A DNA stretch of 64,000 nt, from contig CM057006.1 in the NCBI GenBank assembly GCA_029891345.1, forward strand, positions 45,667,056 to 45,731,055, read 5' to 3'. Under the pieces are notes generated by a model that was not told the origin of the DNA, did no database searches, and was given only the letters and a program-made list of their open reading frames with translations. Shown one piece after another: positions 23,500 to 35,673 of the stretch (position 1 is its first letter; every line of letters begins with the position of its first letter). Source of the stretch: Dryococelus australis. Lineage: Eukaryota > Arthropoda > Insecta > Phasmatodea > Phasmatidae. Made by a program: the position numbers and the translations under genes.

Positions 23500-24563
23500 C
23501 CCATGGCCTGTCTGAATTGACTCTTGTTCCCAAGTTTCACATCCCAGAAATCATTCAGGCTCATCATGATGCCATATTCGGGAGAGGGCACTTTGGGGTT
23601 CTTAAGACACTACGTAAAATTTAACAATCTTATTTTTGGGATTCTATGGCTGATGATGTTAAAAAGTATGTCCAATCATGCCCAGAATGTCAAAAAGTTA
23701 ATGCAATTACATATCAAACCATGGGTCAACCCTTTCCCACCTCACCCTCCTCAAAACTTGGGCTCTGGATGCTAAAGGTCATTTACCTGCTATGCCCCGT
23801 AATAACAGATATTTTTTTAGTAATGACAGAATATGCCACACGTTATGTCTCTGTCAAACCTATTCAAGCTATTGATGCAGTCACGTGTGCTGACTTTATT
23901 AAGGAGGTAATATTGCAATTCGGCTGCCCCGAGCAAATACCCATGGATAGGGGAACCATTTTCCAGAATGAGCTTATTAGCAATCTCCTCAAGTCATTAG
24001 GTGTCAAAAAGCTCACTACCACTGCCTACAAACCCCGTTGTAATGGTTGTGAGGAATGAAATAACCATGTCATACGAGAACAACTTACTGCTCATGCAAG
24101 TGCTGACCAAGTAAAGTGGGATCTTTACGTCCCATTTATTCAGTTCAACATAAATACCAGTATTAATATTTGACAAAACTTACACCCTTTTATCTCCTCA
24201 ACAGCGTGGAAGCTGCCCTCCCTGCTCAAGTCGTTGCTACCAAATTTTCTGAACACGGTTATAATTGGTGTGAGAAACTTCTCGAAGTACGGCAAGCAGC
24301 TAAATAAAATTCAATTCAAGCTCAGAGCATTCAGAAATCTAATTTTTGACAAAACTCACAGGAAGAACACATTAAAGGTCAATGACTATGTATGAGTGCA
24401 TAACCGCGGTAGATACAAGGCCCTCACACACCGCTACCGCGGACCTTATCATGTAACCAATATTTTAGCGGAGTCTACTGTCCGTATTCAAGTCAATAAA
24501 TCTGGTGTTCCTAAGTATAACTCCGTATCAACCAGACATATAAAACTTGACTATACTCGTTAA
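23500..24563 (+). pseudogene. Degenerate Ty3/Gypsy integrase with GPY/F module
   Basis: The zinc-binding H-H-C-C domain is present: 'GRGHFGVLKTLRK', a stop, 'YVQSCPECQKVN'. The core's first Asp ('TWALDAKGHLPAM', codon 23768-23770) sits in a different frame from the rest because of a shift in the T run near 23815. The second Asp ('PMDRGTIFQNE') and the Glu ('NGCEE') are in one frame, followed by a stop. Near 24370-24550, 'HRYRGPYHVTNILAESTVR' and 'STRHIKLDYTR' match the GPY/F module at the C-terminus. I saw no chromodomain. Confidence 0.88.
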
Positions 24564-25829
24564 AATGCTACCTACGTGAATGTGTTTAAGTTGCCTGTTC
24601 TACGTCTCATATATGTTTAAAAATGTGTTACAGTGTATTTTGTCCCTTCCAGGCACGCCGCTCTAAATAAGCTGTACTTGTGTCCACATCGCTACATATG
24701 AGCCGAGGTATACTGCAACTGGGCAGCGCTGATTCATCACCCACTCAGATCATGTAGTACGCGACCAGCGAAGCCACAGCATGCAGTGCTCGCCTCGCTC
24801 CTGCCTTCCCGTCTGCAGCCGTCCAACTGTCTCTCGTCGCTGCAGATAGCCGCAAGGGGGGGGGGGACTCCACATTGCAGCCTTTGCTACAATTTTGCCT
24901 GTAGTGCCGGCCGTCAAGGTTGGCTGCACTGGCTGTAGACGTGGCCACGCCTACAGAGAGACGACCGTTGCCGGGGCAACGAGCCATCCAGACTGCGCCA
25001 CCTGGAGAAGGGTGGGGAACTTTCTCCATCCACTCGCCTGTGGCGACCTTGTCTCTTTCCCTTTGTGTTTTTTTTACAGCTGGAGTCTGCCCGCCCACGG
25101 ATTTTACATGTGCTGGTGATCGCTATGCCACAGAGTGATTTGACATCATCATGAGACTGTCATTACCCCATCACACACACACAAATTCCAGCTCCCCTCG
25201 TAAATAATCTCAGAATTGTGTTCACTTCCTTAACTTGTATTTTATTGCCTAATAAGTCCTTACCTTTAGGTCTACATACCGTCCCCATTAAGCCATATGA
25301 TTTTACCTTTCTTATCATTGTTGAATATCTCTACTTTAGACATCCATGTCCGTTTTAACGTTACTTTCATTTTGTTTGCATATGATCAAGCCTCTTAACA
25401 AGTTAATTACCTTATTGTGTATTTGTATTGAATCATATATTTTCGTTTTGAATATCAATTATGCCCCTTGTGTGTACTGTTACTTGTAATGCCATTATTT
25501 ATTCAGTCATATGGGTACTGCCACCGGCCAGTTATTTTTACATCCAGCTAATATGTACGCTATATTACTTACTACTCCGTAAGTCAGTCAATTTACTTTG
25601 TATTTTCACCCCTTGGGTACCTGTATTTTTACATTGTATTCTCAGTAATCCCCTTTCCTTTGTTACGCTGCACAGTGTATGAATTAGTATCATTTAGCTT
25701 AGCCACATATACTTTTTCATTACTGTTCATTGATGTACACTATGTCAGTTTTCTGACTTAGGCCTAAAGTTTTTCCCAGCAATAGAAACTTTAATGCATA
25801 TTTTTGCAAACAGCCCAGTGCTATGAATG
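24564..25829 (+). other. 3' region of the LTR element, left of the nested transposon
   Basis: This is unexplained sequence between the integrase end and the pogo-type insertion. It includes a GC-rich block (24720-25140) with a perfect 'gttgccggggcaac' palindrome at 24967-24980. The rest is pyrimidine-rich on the plus strand. No env-like frame with signal peptide or membrane segments is evident. Confidence 0.5.
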
Positions 25830-28165
25830 TAGGGGAGACTTGGGAAATTTGGCACTATATTGTATTTATTTTATTTCCTACTTACACCAATACTTTAGAC
25901 GTAGTTTCTGGTACTGCCAAAATGAGTGCAGCACCAGGTGGAGAATATCTGACTGTTTTGCAAGCTATAGCTGCGATACTGTGTATCATTTATGAACTAA
26001 CACAAGTACGTCGTATATTTTTCTCAGTTACATTCACGTAGTGAAGCATGTTGTGAAAGAAGTCCTATCATTTTTGCTTTTAGAGACACGGAGTTTACTC
26101 AAGAGTGTGTTTTGAAGCAGAGAATCTAGGATTTCCGGCAAGTTTTTTTCGTTATAATACGCTTTGTTTGACACGTTTGAGAGCTTAGCTCACGACTTAG
26201 TTTTATTAGCATTTAAAAGCAAGGCCTATTGTAGAATTTGGCTGGTTTTACTGTGAACGCGAAGTTGGAGAGCCGTATGATGTTACATTTTTTTTTTACA
26301 TCTGCTTTGCGATTAGACAGTGTGTTCCATTTATCGGGGAGTTATGTTACTATTCGAGGCTTATTTGTGTGTTGCAGGCAAGCAGGGAATGCGGGAAATA
26401 TTCACAATACACGCCTGATGACGTGTGCTTTGCTGTAGGACGAGTTCTACGAGATGGTTGGTCAGGTTATAAAGCATCGCAGGAGTATAATATGCCTTTC
26501 AACACATTAAAGCATTATTTGACTTCATCATCTGGACCAGATGATGTTGCTATTGCGAAGAAAGGAAGGTCTCTTGTACTTACAGCTGCCAAGAAACAAA
26601 CATTGATAGCTTATGCAATAAAGATGAAAGAAATTGGATTTGGTTTGTGCGCAAACGGATGTTAGGCGGCAGGCATTTGACATAATTAAAAAGAGTGGTA
26701 GAAAAAATCCTTTTAATGTGGACGAAGAATTAGCTAGCTGGGATTGGTGTACTTCATTTAAGGAATGGTATGGTCTAGTGATGAGGCTGCTAGAGAACTT
26801 GTCCGTTAACAGAGCTTCTTCAGTTTCAAAAGAAGCCATTAATGAATTTTACGATGTTCTGGGTGCCACATTGAAAAAAACATGACCTGAAGGATAAACC
26901 AAAACGTATTTGGAACATGGATGAAAGTGGTTTTACTTTTGTGAACAAACCAGGCAAAATAGTTTCGCCGAAAGAACGGAAGCGTGTCTACCAACAGACG
27001 GCAGCAGAGCACGACGAGAATACCACAGTGCTTCTTATTGTGAATGCCACAGGACAAGCTGGTCCATGTTTAACCATATTCAAGGGACAGAGATTGTCCG
27101 ATGATTTGAATTACAATTACCCTGCAAATTCAATGGTGTGTGTTTCTCCAAACGGTTGGATAAATTCAGAGATATTTCTTCAGTTCATGAATTATTTTGA
27201 AGACAATATTCATCCAGCAAGACCTGTCATCATAATCCTTGATTCACATTGCAGTCACATGTCTGTAGAGGTTATGAAGTTCAGAGAAGAGAAGAATTTG
27301 ATCTTTCTGACTTTTCCATCAAACACTACACACATCCTACAACCACTTGATGTGTCCATCTTCAGTACGATGAAGGCTAAATGGAAACAATCTGTTAATG
27401 ACTTCCTGGTCAAGCATGGGAGGAAGAAAACAAGAAAAAATTTTTTCTCATCTTTACTAGAGTTTTTCACGAGGCAGCCAATATGAGGAACATAACCAAT
27501 GAGTTTAAACACACTGGAATATTTCCTTTTGACGGGAATATTTCCTTTTGACGGGAATGCACTTCACGAAGATGTTTTCTGTTCCTCAGAACTTCACAGT
27601 GCGACAAGTTTGCAAGAAATAAGAGCACAAATTCCACTTTTCCCCAACAAAGAAAGAGTGCAGCAAAAAAAGTGTGTGTTTTCCATACACAACAAGAGAG
27701 CCCTTTGGAGCAGCAGTGCGATAATGCATCCCCTGAAGAGTTTCTGGAATCAGCAGTGGATAGTCCTTCACTTCAGGCAACTAGAAGCCAAAAAAAAGCA
27801 GGTTTAAGAGAAGTGATTCATCCAAAAGCATCTACTAGTGGAATTCAGTCAAAGAAAAAGAACAACAGTGATACTTGCATAGCTGCCAGGGATTATTCGC
27901 CAATGACAAAAATGGTGAATCATGGATTCAGTGTGTGGAATGCCGTATGTGGTATCATGAAGTTTGTCAAGGCCTTAAGCAGTATCGTCATAATTTTGAA
28001 TGCCACGGTTGCATTGGTGATTCAGACTGAAAAATGTAAGGAAACTGTTAGAGTTCATTTTTATTACCTGTATTCCATTATGACTTTTGTAAGCTATGGG
28101 AGATAAGGTTATTGTTTTTGTACAACTTTGGTCACACTAATGCCAAATTACCCTTGTTTTAAATC
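25830..28165 (+). mobile_element. Pogo/Tigger-type DNA transposon nested in the LTR element
   Basis: The element is about 2.3 kb. The left end 'taggggagacttgggaaatt' with 'tggca' and the right end 'tgccaaattacccttg' (inverted) form a decayed terminal inverted repeat whose best-kept part is TTGGG.AATTTGGCA. TA dinucleotides flank both ends. It encodes a CENP-B/pogo-like transposase remnant. It sits between the integrase and the 3' LTR of the Gypsy element, so it inserted after that element. Confidence 0.75.
26366..28030 (+). pseudogene. Pogo/Tigger-like transposase with C-terminal zinc finger, pseudogene
   Basis: The domains run in order. A psq/CENP-B-type helix-turn-helix ('YTPDDVCFAVGRVLRDGWS...YNMPFNTLKHYL') comes first. 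A shift near 26640 follows, then 'QAFDIIKKSGRKNPF' and 'ENLSVNRASSVSKEAI'. After a shift at 26880 comes the DDE core, with 'WNMDESGF' (first Asp), 'IIILDSHCSH' (second Asp) and 'NTTHILQPLDVSIF' (third Asp, 35 residues after the second). A 19-bp tandem duplication ('aatatttccttttgacggg', about 27528-27565) breaks the frame after 'TGIFPFDG'. A further shift leads to 'WIQCVECRMWYHEVCQ' and 'FECHGC', a PHD-like cysteine/histidine finger known at the C-terminus of some invertebrate pogo transposases. The frame ends with TGA at 28028-28030. Confidence 0.9.
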
Positions 28166-31100
28166 ATTATATGCCTATGACATTAGTTTACAAATATATA
28201 AATTATTAAGAGATTTAATCCTAGAATGATATTATTGTGAAAACATGCTAAACATGCTACTACAAAACAATATTGCCAAACTATCCGAGCTTCCCTATAT
28301 CAGCCTTCGTGGCAGTCTATGCACTTTTCACTATTGCTTCAATACCAGGTTACTTGGTGTATTCAGACGAGAATTGAGAAACAAGCTCCTGCTTTCTGTG
28401 TATTTGTACAACAAATAGATTTCAAATATTACAAGCTAAACCATGGGTATTTGTTTAATGATATTCATTGTGGTATGATATTAGAGGCCTCAGGGCAGAA
28501 CTTTTTCTACTAATTACTTTGACCTCAGTGGTCTCAGTTATGTAGAATTTATGTATTCAATCATATGCCTAGGGCATATAATGTTTCAGACAACAGTCTC
28601 AGAGTTATTTCAGTGTCTGTGATCTATTAATGAAGTTCCTGGATTTGAAAGATTATTCCTGCCTTAAAGCAGTACTTATTTCACGTACAGTAATTATATT
28701 AAGTGTCCCTCCTTATTTGAGGGTTGAGTTTAACCACGTTTACTTCCTACAGAGAAGTATCAGTCTCATAATAACAGTGTTTTGATTGGGCATACAGGTC
28801 CCTTTCATTAATACATGTTATGAGTCAACATACCCGCCTTATGGCAGTATATATTTTCAAGGACTTGTCACTTCGACGAATAGATATCGTTTTACAATCA
28901 ACTATGTTATATTAGTCAAAAGCTCAATGCCTAACCAGACTTGTGAATACAATTTTTACCTTACTCTAGTATTAAAGCTTTACTTAGGGCAGTTCACTGT
29001 CCTACAAAAATTTAATATTTCCCTGCCTTTGAGTCAATGACTATAAGGATAAAGTAACATTGGTGACCTTGACTATGAAATATCTTTCTAATATGTGTAC
29101 TCCATTGTTATAGTGCTTGGCACTTAGGCCTACATGGCTATTGTTGTTGTTTACTCAACTATGTAATTGTAGCTCAGATGTTCAGTTGCTACAGTAGACA
29201 TTGTTTAACCTTATACTACAGTACTACGAATATTAATTACGGTAATTGCCACTGAGGATTACTCTTTTATAAGCACAGCAGTTCATTAAAAAAAAAAAAA
29301 AAACAGAGCAGCGAGCATACAAGTTATTACTGTAGTTTTACGCTTAAGATTTTAATATTTATGTTAATTGTGCCATGCACATCTACTCTTACTTGAGTTA
29401 GATAGTTTCCTTATTTCTCCTTTCATTGGAGTGTTTCACTTATATGTTTTACTGCCACCATTCTGTCAAGCATTTTGCTTAGGCCTACAGCCCAATGGTC
29501 AACAATCTTATATTTTAATGCCTACTGGCATGTATTGATCAAGTTTAATACATTCATACCCTGCCTTCTACACAGAGTTTCTGTAATAGTGCATTTACCT
29601 CCTTTTATTGTTATCTTCTCTAACTGAGAGTAGTCACAAATGTGACCCGTGTGTTAATTCTTAAGTTAGGTTAGGAGTACTCCGCCTTTATTTCCCATTC
29701 CACATCTGCAGATATTGTGTGTTATAAAATACTTTTACAACAAAACATTCCATTAGCATGTAAGATGGTTGTGTCTATGTTTAGTATTGGTTAAATTTTC
29801 TTGCTTTTCAACAACACAATTATTTTGTTGTCATATTCATTCTGACCACGGGCACATTGCTATATTTGAAACAGAGTCTAAGTTTTATCCAAAACCAAAC
29901 ACAACAGTGGTAAGCCAAATAATCTCGCGCTATGGCATAATATGGAAGATACTGAAAATCAGTGATGACAAACAAGACTTTCCAAACCAAAAGTCAGTGC
30001 ATCACATAAACTGTACTTCAAAGTGCTTCTATATTCTTTCGTGTGGAAAAAACTTTCCTTATCAAGTGAATCCTAGTCCACAAACAGTTATAGTGTTCAC
30101 GTGAGAAAAAGACAATCAATGCTACAAACCACAGCTACCACACATCGGACATTAACTTTCCTATCACATCAATTGTGTATGGCAGATCTTACCCTTATGT
30201 TCATATAATTTGTATTATTTTCTTTCAATTGTCAATCATTCTTGTAACATATTAAGTATGTTTAAATAACCCTACGCAATAACTTTACTATGAATTACGT
30301 ACATGTAACTCATGTGTACGCAAGTATATAACTGTATTGTCCGGGTAACTTATCTGTGTAGCACATGCTACGGGTAAATAATTACTTATGTTTTGATGTA
30401 GAAATATTTATTCCAATAATTCTGTACGTGTTTAAAAATGCACAACGTCCTAAAATCCCACTTTTCATTGCACTTTAGCTCAACTTGTATAGCAAAAATC
30501 ACTATTCATAATCAACAGTTGAGCGTGTGCGACGTGCAGCCAACTGTAGAATGTCACATATTGTTCAAGCGCCATGCGCATTGCCAAATGTAATGTAGGT
30601 ATTTTCTTTTGTATTGTATTTCCTGATTCAAAATTTTTTATTTATACTTTTCTGAAGGTGACAATGGCACACTGTACTTTAGCTTTTAATTCTTAATGTC
30701 ACTTTCAGCCAGATGGCAGTGCCTTTTCACTGGTAAAATTTTTACATGTAATCCCTCTGACAGGTTGTCAAGCTTTCACCATTTGTGCGCACAATACACA
30801 ATACCACCCTCTCCCTTTTCCTGTGGCCACGGCCTAGTCTTGGTGGGTTTAATGGTTTCTTTTAATTATTAAATGTGGCTGTGGACACACCCCCACCCTC
30901 TTCTTCTTCTTACGTGTTCAGTGGCCCCTAAATTTTGGCTAGCCTTTTCTTGTCCATTGTAAAATCTTTCTATATTTTCTGCAGTATTTTAACTCACCTT
31001 GCCCTTTGCCCCTTAATGAATATTAACTTTCACTTCACAACTTTAATTCAACTAATTGTACAACTTAAATTTTGAATTTTTGACGGTGTTTCCTTCTTGT

Positions 31101-31309
31101 CATTGGTCCCTCAATACCGCAGTAAGTCCCCCGGGGTATGCCACCCCCACACGTCATCTACGTCACCCTGTGCACCCCTAGGCCTACCACAGCTCCTAAT
31201 GAATTTTGGATCCAGTGCCTCTCACACTCATTCATACCATGGCCACTCTTGAGGCCTACTACTACTACTGTCATCAATTTCCAGCCAAGGATGGCCGTTA
31301 GTTCGACCC
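28166..31309 (+). other. 3' region of the LTR element, right of the nested transposon
   Basis: This is 3.1 kb with no recognised domain. A 111-codon frame at 29769-30101 resembles nothing I know. Composition is like that of 25140-25829. Together the two segments make about 4.4 kb between integrase and polypurine tract, which is long for a Gypsy element without an env gene. It could be a long untranslated region, a lost third gene or an unrecognised further insertion. Confidence 0.45.
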
Positions 31310-31325
31310 GGGGGGGGAGGGGTAG
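31310..31325 (+). promoter_or_regulatory. Polypurine tract of the LTR element
   Basis: A run of G with one A, 'ggggggggaggggtag', lies directly against the TG that opens the 3' LTR. This is where plus-strand priming of an LTR retroelement begins. It also helps fix the LTR boundary. Confidence 0.82.
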
Positions 31326-31937
31326 TGTAGCGTCATATGGCGGCGCTACCTCGCCTTAGGTCGGGCGGAGTATAGATGGGTAGCCGGGCACGTTTGTTTT
31401 ATAAACACATCCCACTTCGCCTGGCTATATAAGAGACTCCACCGGGCAGTGCACCCCCCCCCCTCAGAAGACGATGAGACCACGACTTTTATTAAGCGTG
31501 TGATTGAGGCTGAAGACGAGGGCACCAACCTACCACTGGCCAGAGGGTTCCGAGTCCAATCATCCAGAAGTTAAGGGTGAGCATAATTTGCGTAGCAGTA
31601 GGGACCAATGCTGCTATTGAGTCATCGTCCCCATTCCCCATTGTAGTAAATTCTATCGGCAATGATAGGGAATAGCTGCAGCCTTAATGTCAGAGAAGAG
31701 TCAGAGTAATTCAGTATTATAACTTTATCTTGTTAATCTGTGTAGAGTATATGTATTGTGACTTATAAGTAATTGTTGTTTCATTAAAATATATAGTTTT
31801 TAATCTCTCTTACTTATTCAGCTACCAGCGAGTCAAACCCCCAAGCACCCCCCTTGAGTCCTCTAAGGTGAACTTAAGTAACTGAGATAGAGCTAGAATG
31901 TGCAGTCTATAGAACAGGAGGAAGGGAGCGTGTTGCA
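31326..31937 (+). repeat. 3' LTR
   Basis: It begins 'tgtagcgtcatatggcggcg' and ends 'ggagcgtgttgca', and pairs with 17861-18480. It has a clean TATA box 'tatataag' at 31426-31433 and an ATTAAA signal near 31783. Many substitutions and several small indels separate it from the 5' copy. Confidence 0.93.
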
Positions 31938-32039
31938 GCATATGTGTGAGTGTGTGTGTGTGTAAAACTTTTGAATGAGGTATCTGAATTTTGCCAAATT
32001 CGGTACACATATAGTACTTAGTGAAGACAACTGACTTTT

Positions 32040-32870
32040 ACAGTTTTATACCATGCCAGGTGCTTACTTTCGAAATGACAGCCATTAAAAAATTTAGGTC
32101 GTACAAAGTTGGTTTCAGCATGTCGCTAGTAAACAAAATATTGTCCTTACCTAACCACTGCTGCTTTTCCATCTTAGTTGAGCTGGAAGTAGGTGTTTTT
32201 CTACCTTTACATTGTGAAAGGGAGCATTATCTATCACCGCAATACTGTCAGGTGGAAGGTTTGGTATTAATTGCTCATTAATCCATTTTTCATATTTTTG
32301 TGATAATCTCCTGTTGCAACTTCCATATTACAAGAGCATTAGGGACAAAACAGTTTTTGCCTCCTGCATGAATCATTATAATCTTATACCTTTGGCACAG
32401 GTGCTAGCAGACAGTTGGAAGACATGTCAATGCAGATTTTATTTTTTTACATGCAATGAAAAAATGTTATGACTCAGCCATGTAAATAATTGTACGTTTT
32501 TCATTTCTATATAGTTGCATACTCTTGAGATATTTTATACGCTTTTGCATAATACTATCTGATTTTTCTATTAAAACCAGGCCCTGAGATTTTGTTTTTA
32601 TGCCACCTAAATCCTAACTTCAAAGTCGTTCTCAAAGACTGTAAACAGTATGTTGTACCACAACTTCGTTGAAGGTATCAAGGTCATATTAAGAGTTTTT
32701 CTTCCCTTTCGTATTGGATGTTGAGAAAGATGTTCCTTCACCTGCTTCTTTCTGTTTAGCTTCTCTCTTAATTTTCTGCACTGTGGTATGAGACACCTAT
32801 TGGATGGTTCCCTCAATCTCACTTCATTTTCCATAAACTGCAGAACATTGTAAGCAATTTCTTGTGCCTG
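32040..32870 (-). pseudogene. Relic of an IS630/Tc1-superfamily DDE transposase
   Basis: Reading the minus strand from the right, 'QEIAYNVLQFMENEVR' starts a helix-turn-helix-like N-terminus, and 'IRKGRKTLN' and 'YNILFTVFENDFEVR' follow. A gap precedes 'KIIMIHAGGKNCFVPNALVI', corresponding to 'I.HAG...GFVP.ALL.F', and 'EQLIPNLPPDSIAVIDNAPF' with 'HNVKVEK', corresponding to 'LIPNLP..SVIV.DNA.YHNVQ' with the catalytic Asp kept. This order is diagnostic of a family of eukaryotic IS630-like transposases. Deletions and stops separate the blocks. It begins only about 100 bp beyond the 3' LTR. Confidence 0.75.
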
Positions 32871-35051
32871 TTGACAAAACTGGAGTCATGTTAATGTATA
32901 ATATTGTACGGTACTTACTTGACTGTGTTGTCCCCTACAGATTAAAGAACACTTACTGCAGAAGTGATGAACTTCCCACACACAAACCTGATACAAACAG
33001 TAAAGGAAAATATGTCTAAGTAATGTAGGTATTGCAAGCACGTTTACATCTGCTTCAGACTCAACAAAGAGACCACATTAGTAGCTGCCACCATGCTGGT
33101 GTCAAGTACACCTTACTGCTCTGTTGCTTTGCCTCCTCCCTCCATGACACACACTATTACATTCTATTTGTAATTGTCGGCCAAGCTCCTAGTTATTCCA
33201 TGTGTAGTGTATATATTCTGGACTGTAGAGATGTGACTTTCATAAACTTTCAAGCTCATTATATGTCACTGGCTACAAATTATTTGCGCTACAGTTCTGT
33301 CTCCATATTATACCACATTTACACCAGAGCAAATAGAAGTGAACACACAACACATCAACACTGTCGGAACAAGATGCAACTTTTTTTCTGTAAAGGGATT
33401 TTTCTTCTGCAATTCTCAATTCTCCAGAAAAATAGAAAGGGAACATTTTCTCACAAATCTTTCAAAGTCCTGCTCCTCCATGATGTGGCGAGAAAGTTTT
33501 CAATTGTTCCTTAGTTCCTTTGTTTTGCATATATCCTACCATGTGTGCTGAAAGATTTTTCAGTAGTAGCAGAGGTTACATGCATACCTAGAATTCTGTT
33601 AGCTACTTTTGACAACAGTGTCCACCCACAAAGACCTTTCCATCAAGTGCACAGTTTTATTTTGTATCCAAAGACTAGCACTGTGTTGTTTTTCGTGTTC
33701 CTTCTCTAGCATGCATAACAGGATTGCTGACTACAATAGTAAATGTGTGCCTATCAGTATGATTTACAAAACAAGTTTAGAGATACAAGGACAGGAATGG
33801 ATGGGAATGGAAACAATGTACTCCCTAGGGTTAATAGTGGCATGCTTAAAGGTGACAGGATAATTCACTTTTATGGTAAACCAAGAAGTATTTTATCTTA
33901 TTTTTCAGTTGGTTGAGGAATAAGAAACAGAAAATGAGCATACGTTTTAAAATTATTATGTACTAGATTTAGAAAATCTGACCAAACAAATTTTGTTACA
34001 GATAAACGCGAAAAGAACAAGAAAATGTTGACTTTCAGATAATAAAAGAAAAGGGGTGATGAGATTGGCTAGTGTAGTAAATTGAATTCAGGTAATATGA
34101 TAACCATATTTTATTTACTCTGCAGTTATTTCGTGAAAGCACTTCAAAGTACTGATACGTTGCTGACAAATGCAATGTTTCTCCAAGTTTCCACCTTCTA
34201 GGAAAGTTTCCACATGGGGTTCAAATGTTCTATTTGTAAAAGTTTCAGAAAGAAAATTAATAGTGGAAACTTTCCATTGCCCATCCCTACTCACTGCCCT
34301 ATTCTACACTGCACAGAAGAGTGAAAAGACTGTTTTTAGCTGTGTTGGAGGGATCCAAAATGGTGTTTCTAATGTGGGATACCTTGACAGTTATAGTTCT
34401 CATCTAAAGCTTTGTCTTATATTTTATATCAGGGTGTCTAGCAACAAAATTCTTTCGAAATATCCTCTATATTTTCAGGTTTTCCAGATAAGAAATAAAA
34501 TGTTCCAGGCGAATATTGAATGAACTCTTTTGCGAGAAGAAAAATATTTGACTTACTAAATACCAATTATGTATTACTCTGAGAAGTGCAATATACACAC
34601 ACACACGTAATACATATACATACACACACAACCTGCATGGTTTCACCACTAATAGTTTCAAAATGTAATGGCCAAATTTTTCCTAACGTGGAAAAAAAGA
34701 TACACAATTAACATAACTATTGGTTTTTATATATTTGATTGATATGATAATTTATCATAACTCATAACACTCAGAAATGTATCTTTCTAGTCGTTTTAGA
34801 CGTGATATGTGAAAACCACAAATTAGCAACACAAAAAAAAAATTATAATTGAAAATGTCATTTTAAAAAAAAACTCAAGCAGATAACTTATTTTGTATAC
34901 AATCATTTAAATAAAGAATAGCACCTGGTTTTACACACTAAAGAGTTCAAGATATAATGTTGTCATCACTGCTACAAAAACAATCAAATATGACTTGTTT
35001 GGTAACTTTTTTTGTGTTGCATTGTTATTTTTCAACTTCTTTAAAGTGAAG
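32871..35051. other. Unassigned intron sequence
   Basis: AT-rich DNA. A 160-codon frame at 33032-33511 has no recognisable domain or codon pattern and is probably chance. CA-rich runs occur near 34595-34630. Confidence 0.45.
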
Positions 35052-35673
35052 TACCGTATTTACTCCTGTATAGTGCACACTGTGATTTCTGCAACAAGTT
35101 CCACGAAAAAACATTTTTATTCTCTATTTTTTTTTCAATTGGTGGGGCCTTGTTAGTAAGTATGTAACAAATTATTCTCTTATTTTAAATTGATTTGTAG
35201 CGATTGCAATATATTTGGAAAATATTTTACTTATATAATTCACTGGGCTGAAAGCCAAAACATTGCGGCATTCTGTAAGGTGGGTAACCTTATGGTCTTT
35301 AAAAGAAGAATGTCAACAACTAAGTTGGGCGGCTGGCTTCCTTTTTTTTTTGTTTGTTTGTTTTGTGCAGTATCAGTCCTTAAAAGAGAAACAACAGTGA
35401 CATGCTGGTCGTTTTTGTTGTGCTGGTTCTTTTCTTTTGCTGAGGTGGAATGTGAGACACTACTTTTCTCTAAAAAAAAATTGTGTTACCTCTTCCCTTC
35501 TACCCCCAGGTAGTAATCCTCTAGAATCTTCCACTACACTTCTCTTTAAACATCAGGGAACAGTTTACAAGTGGATAATTTACGACTACCACTCTACCAC
35601 TCCTCATGTTTTCCTTTATTTTGGGGAAAAAAAAAAAAAAAAAAAAGGGCACACAGTACAGGAGTAAATACTT
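35052..35673. mobile_element. Non-autonomous DNA element with 'ACCGTATTTACTCCTGTA' ends
   Basis: The left end 'accgtatttactcctgtata' and the inverted right end ('tacaggagtaaatact') share 15 consecutive bases, GTATTTACTCCTGTA, followed by similar sub-terminal sequence (GTGCACAC and GTGTGCCC). The interior is T-rich on the left and A-rich on the right, so it could fold back. It has no coding capacity. Similar terminal sequences are common in animal genomes; I do not assign a superfamily. Confidence 0.75.

Larger units (their letters stand above)
17861..31937 (+). mobile_element. Ty3/Gypsy-type LTR retrotransposon, degenerate, with nested DNA transposon
   Basis: The element is about 14.1 kb and bounded by two LTRs of about 615 bp in direct orientation (17861-18480 and 31326-31937). 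Inside, in the order expected for Ty3/Gypsy, lie a gag region, a zinc knuckle, protease, reverse transcriptase, RNase H, integrase and a polypurine tract against the 3' LTR. Every coding part has stops or shifts, and the LTRs differ at many sites, so the insertion is old. A pogo-type transposon (25830-28165) inserted later. It lies antisense to the TPR-like gene inside its largest intron. I could not find a convincing target-site duplication ('gtgtagg' before, 'gcatatg' after). Confidence 0.92.

Noticed and set aside
33032-33511. 160-codon open frame on the plus strand
   Set aside because: It has no recognisable domain, an odd Cys/His/Tyr-rich composition and no splice or neighbour support. 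It is most likely chance in AT-rich DNA.
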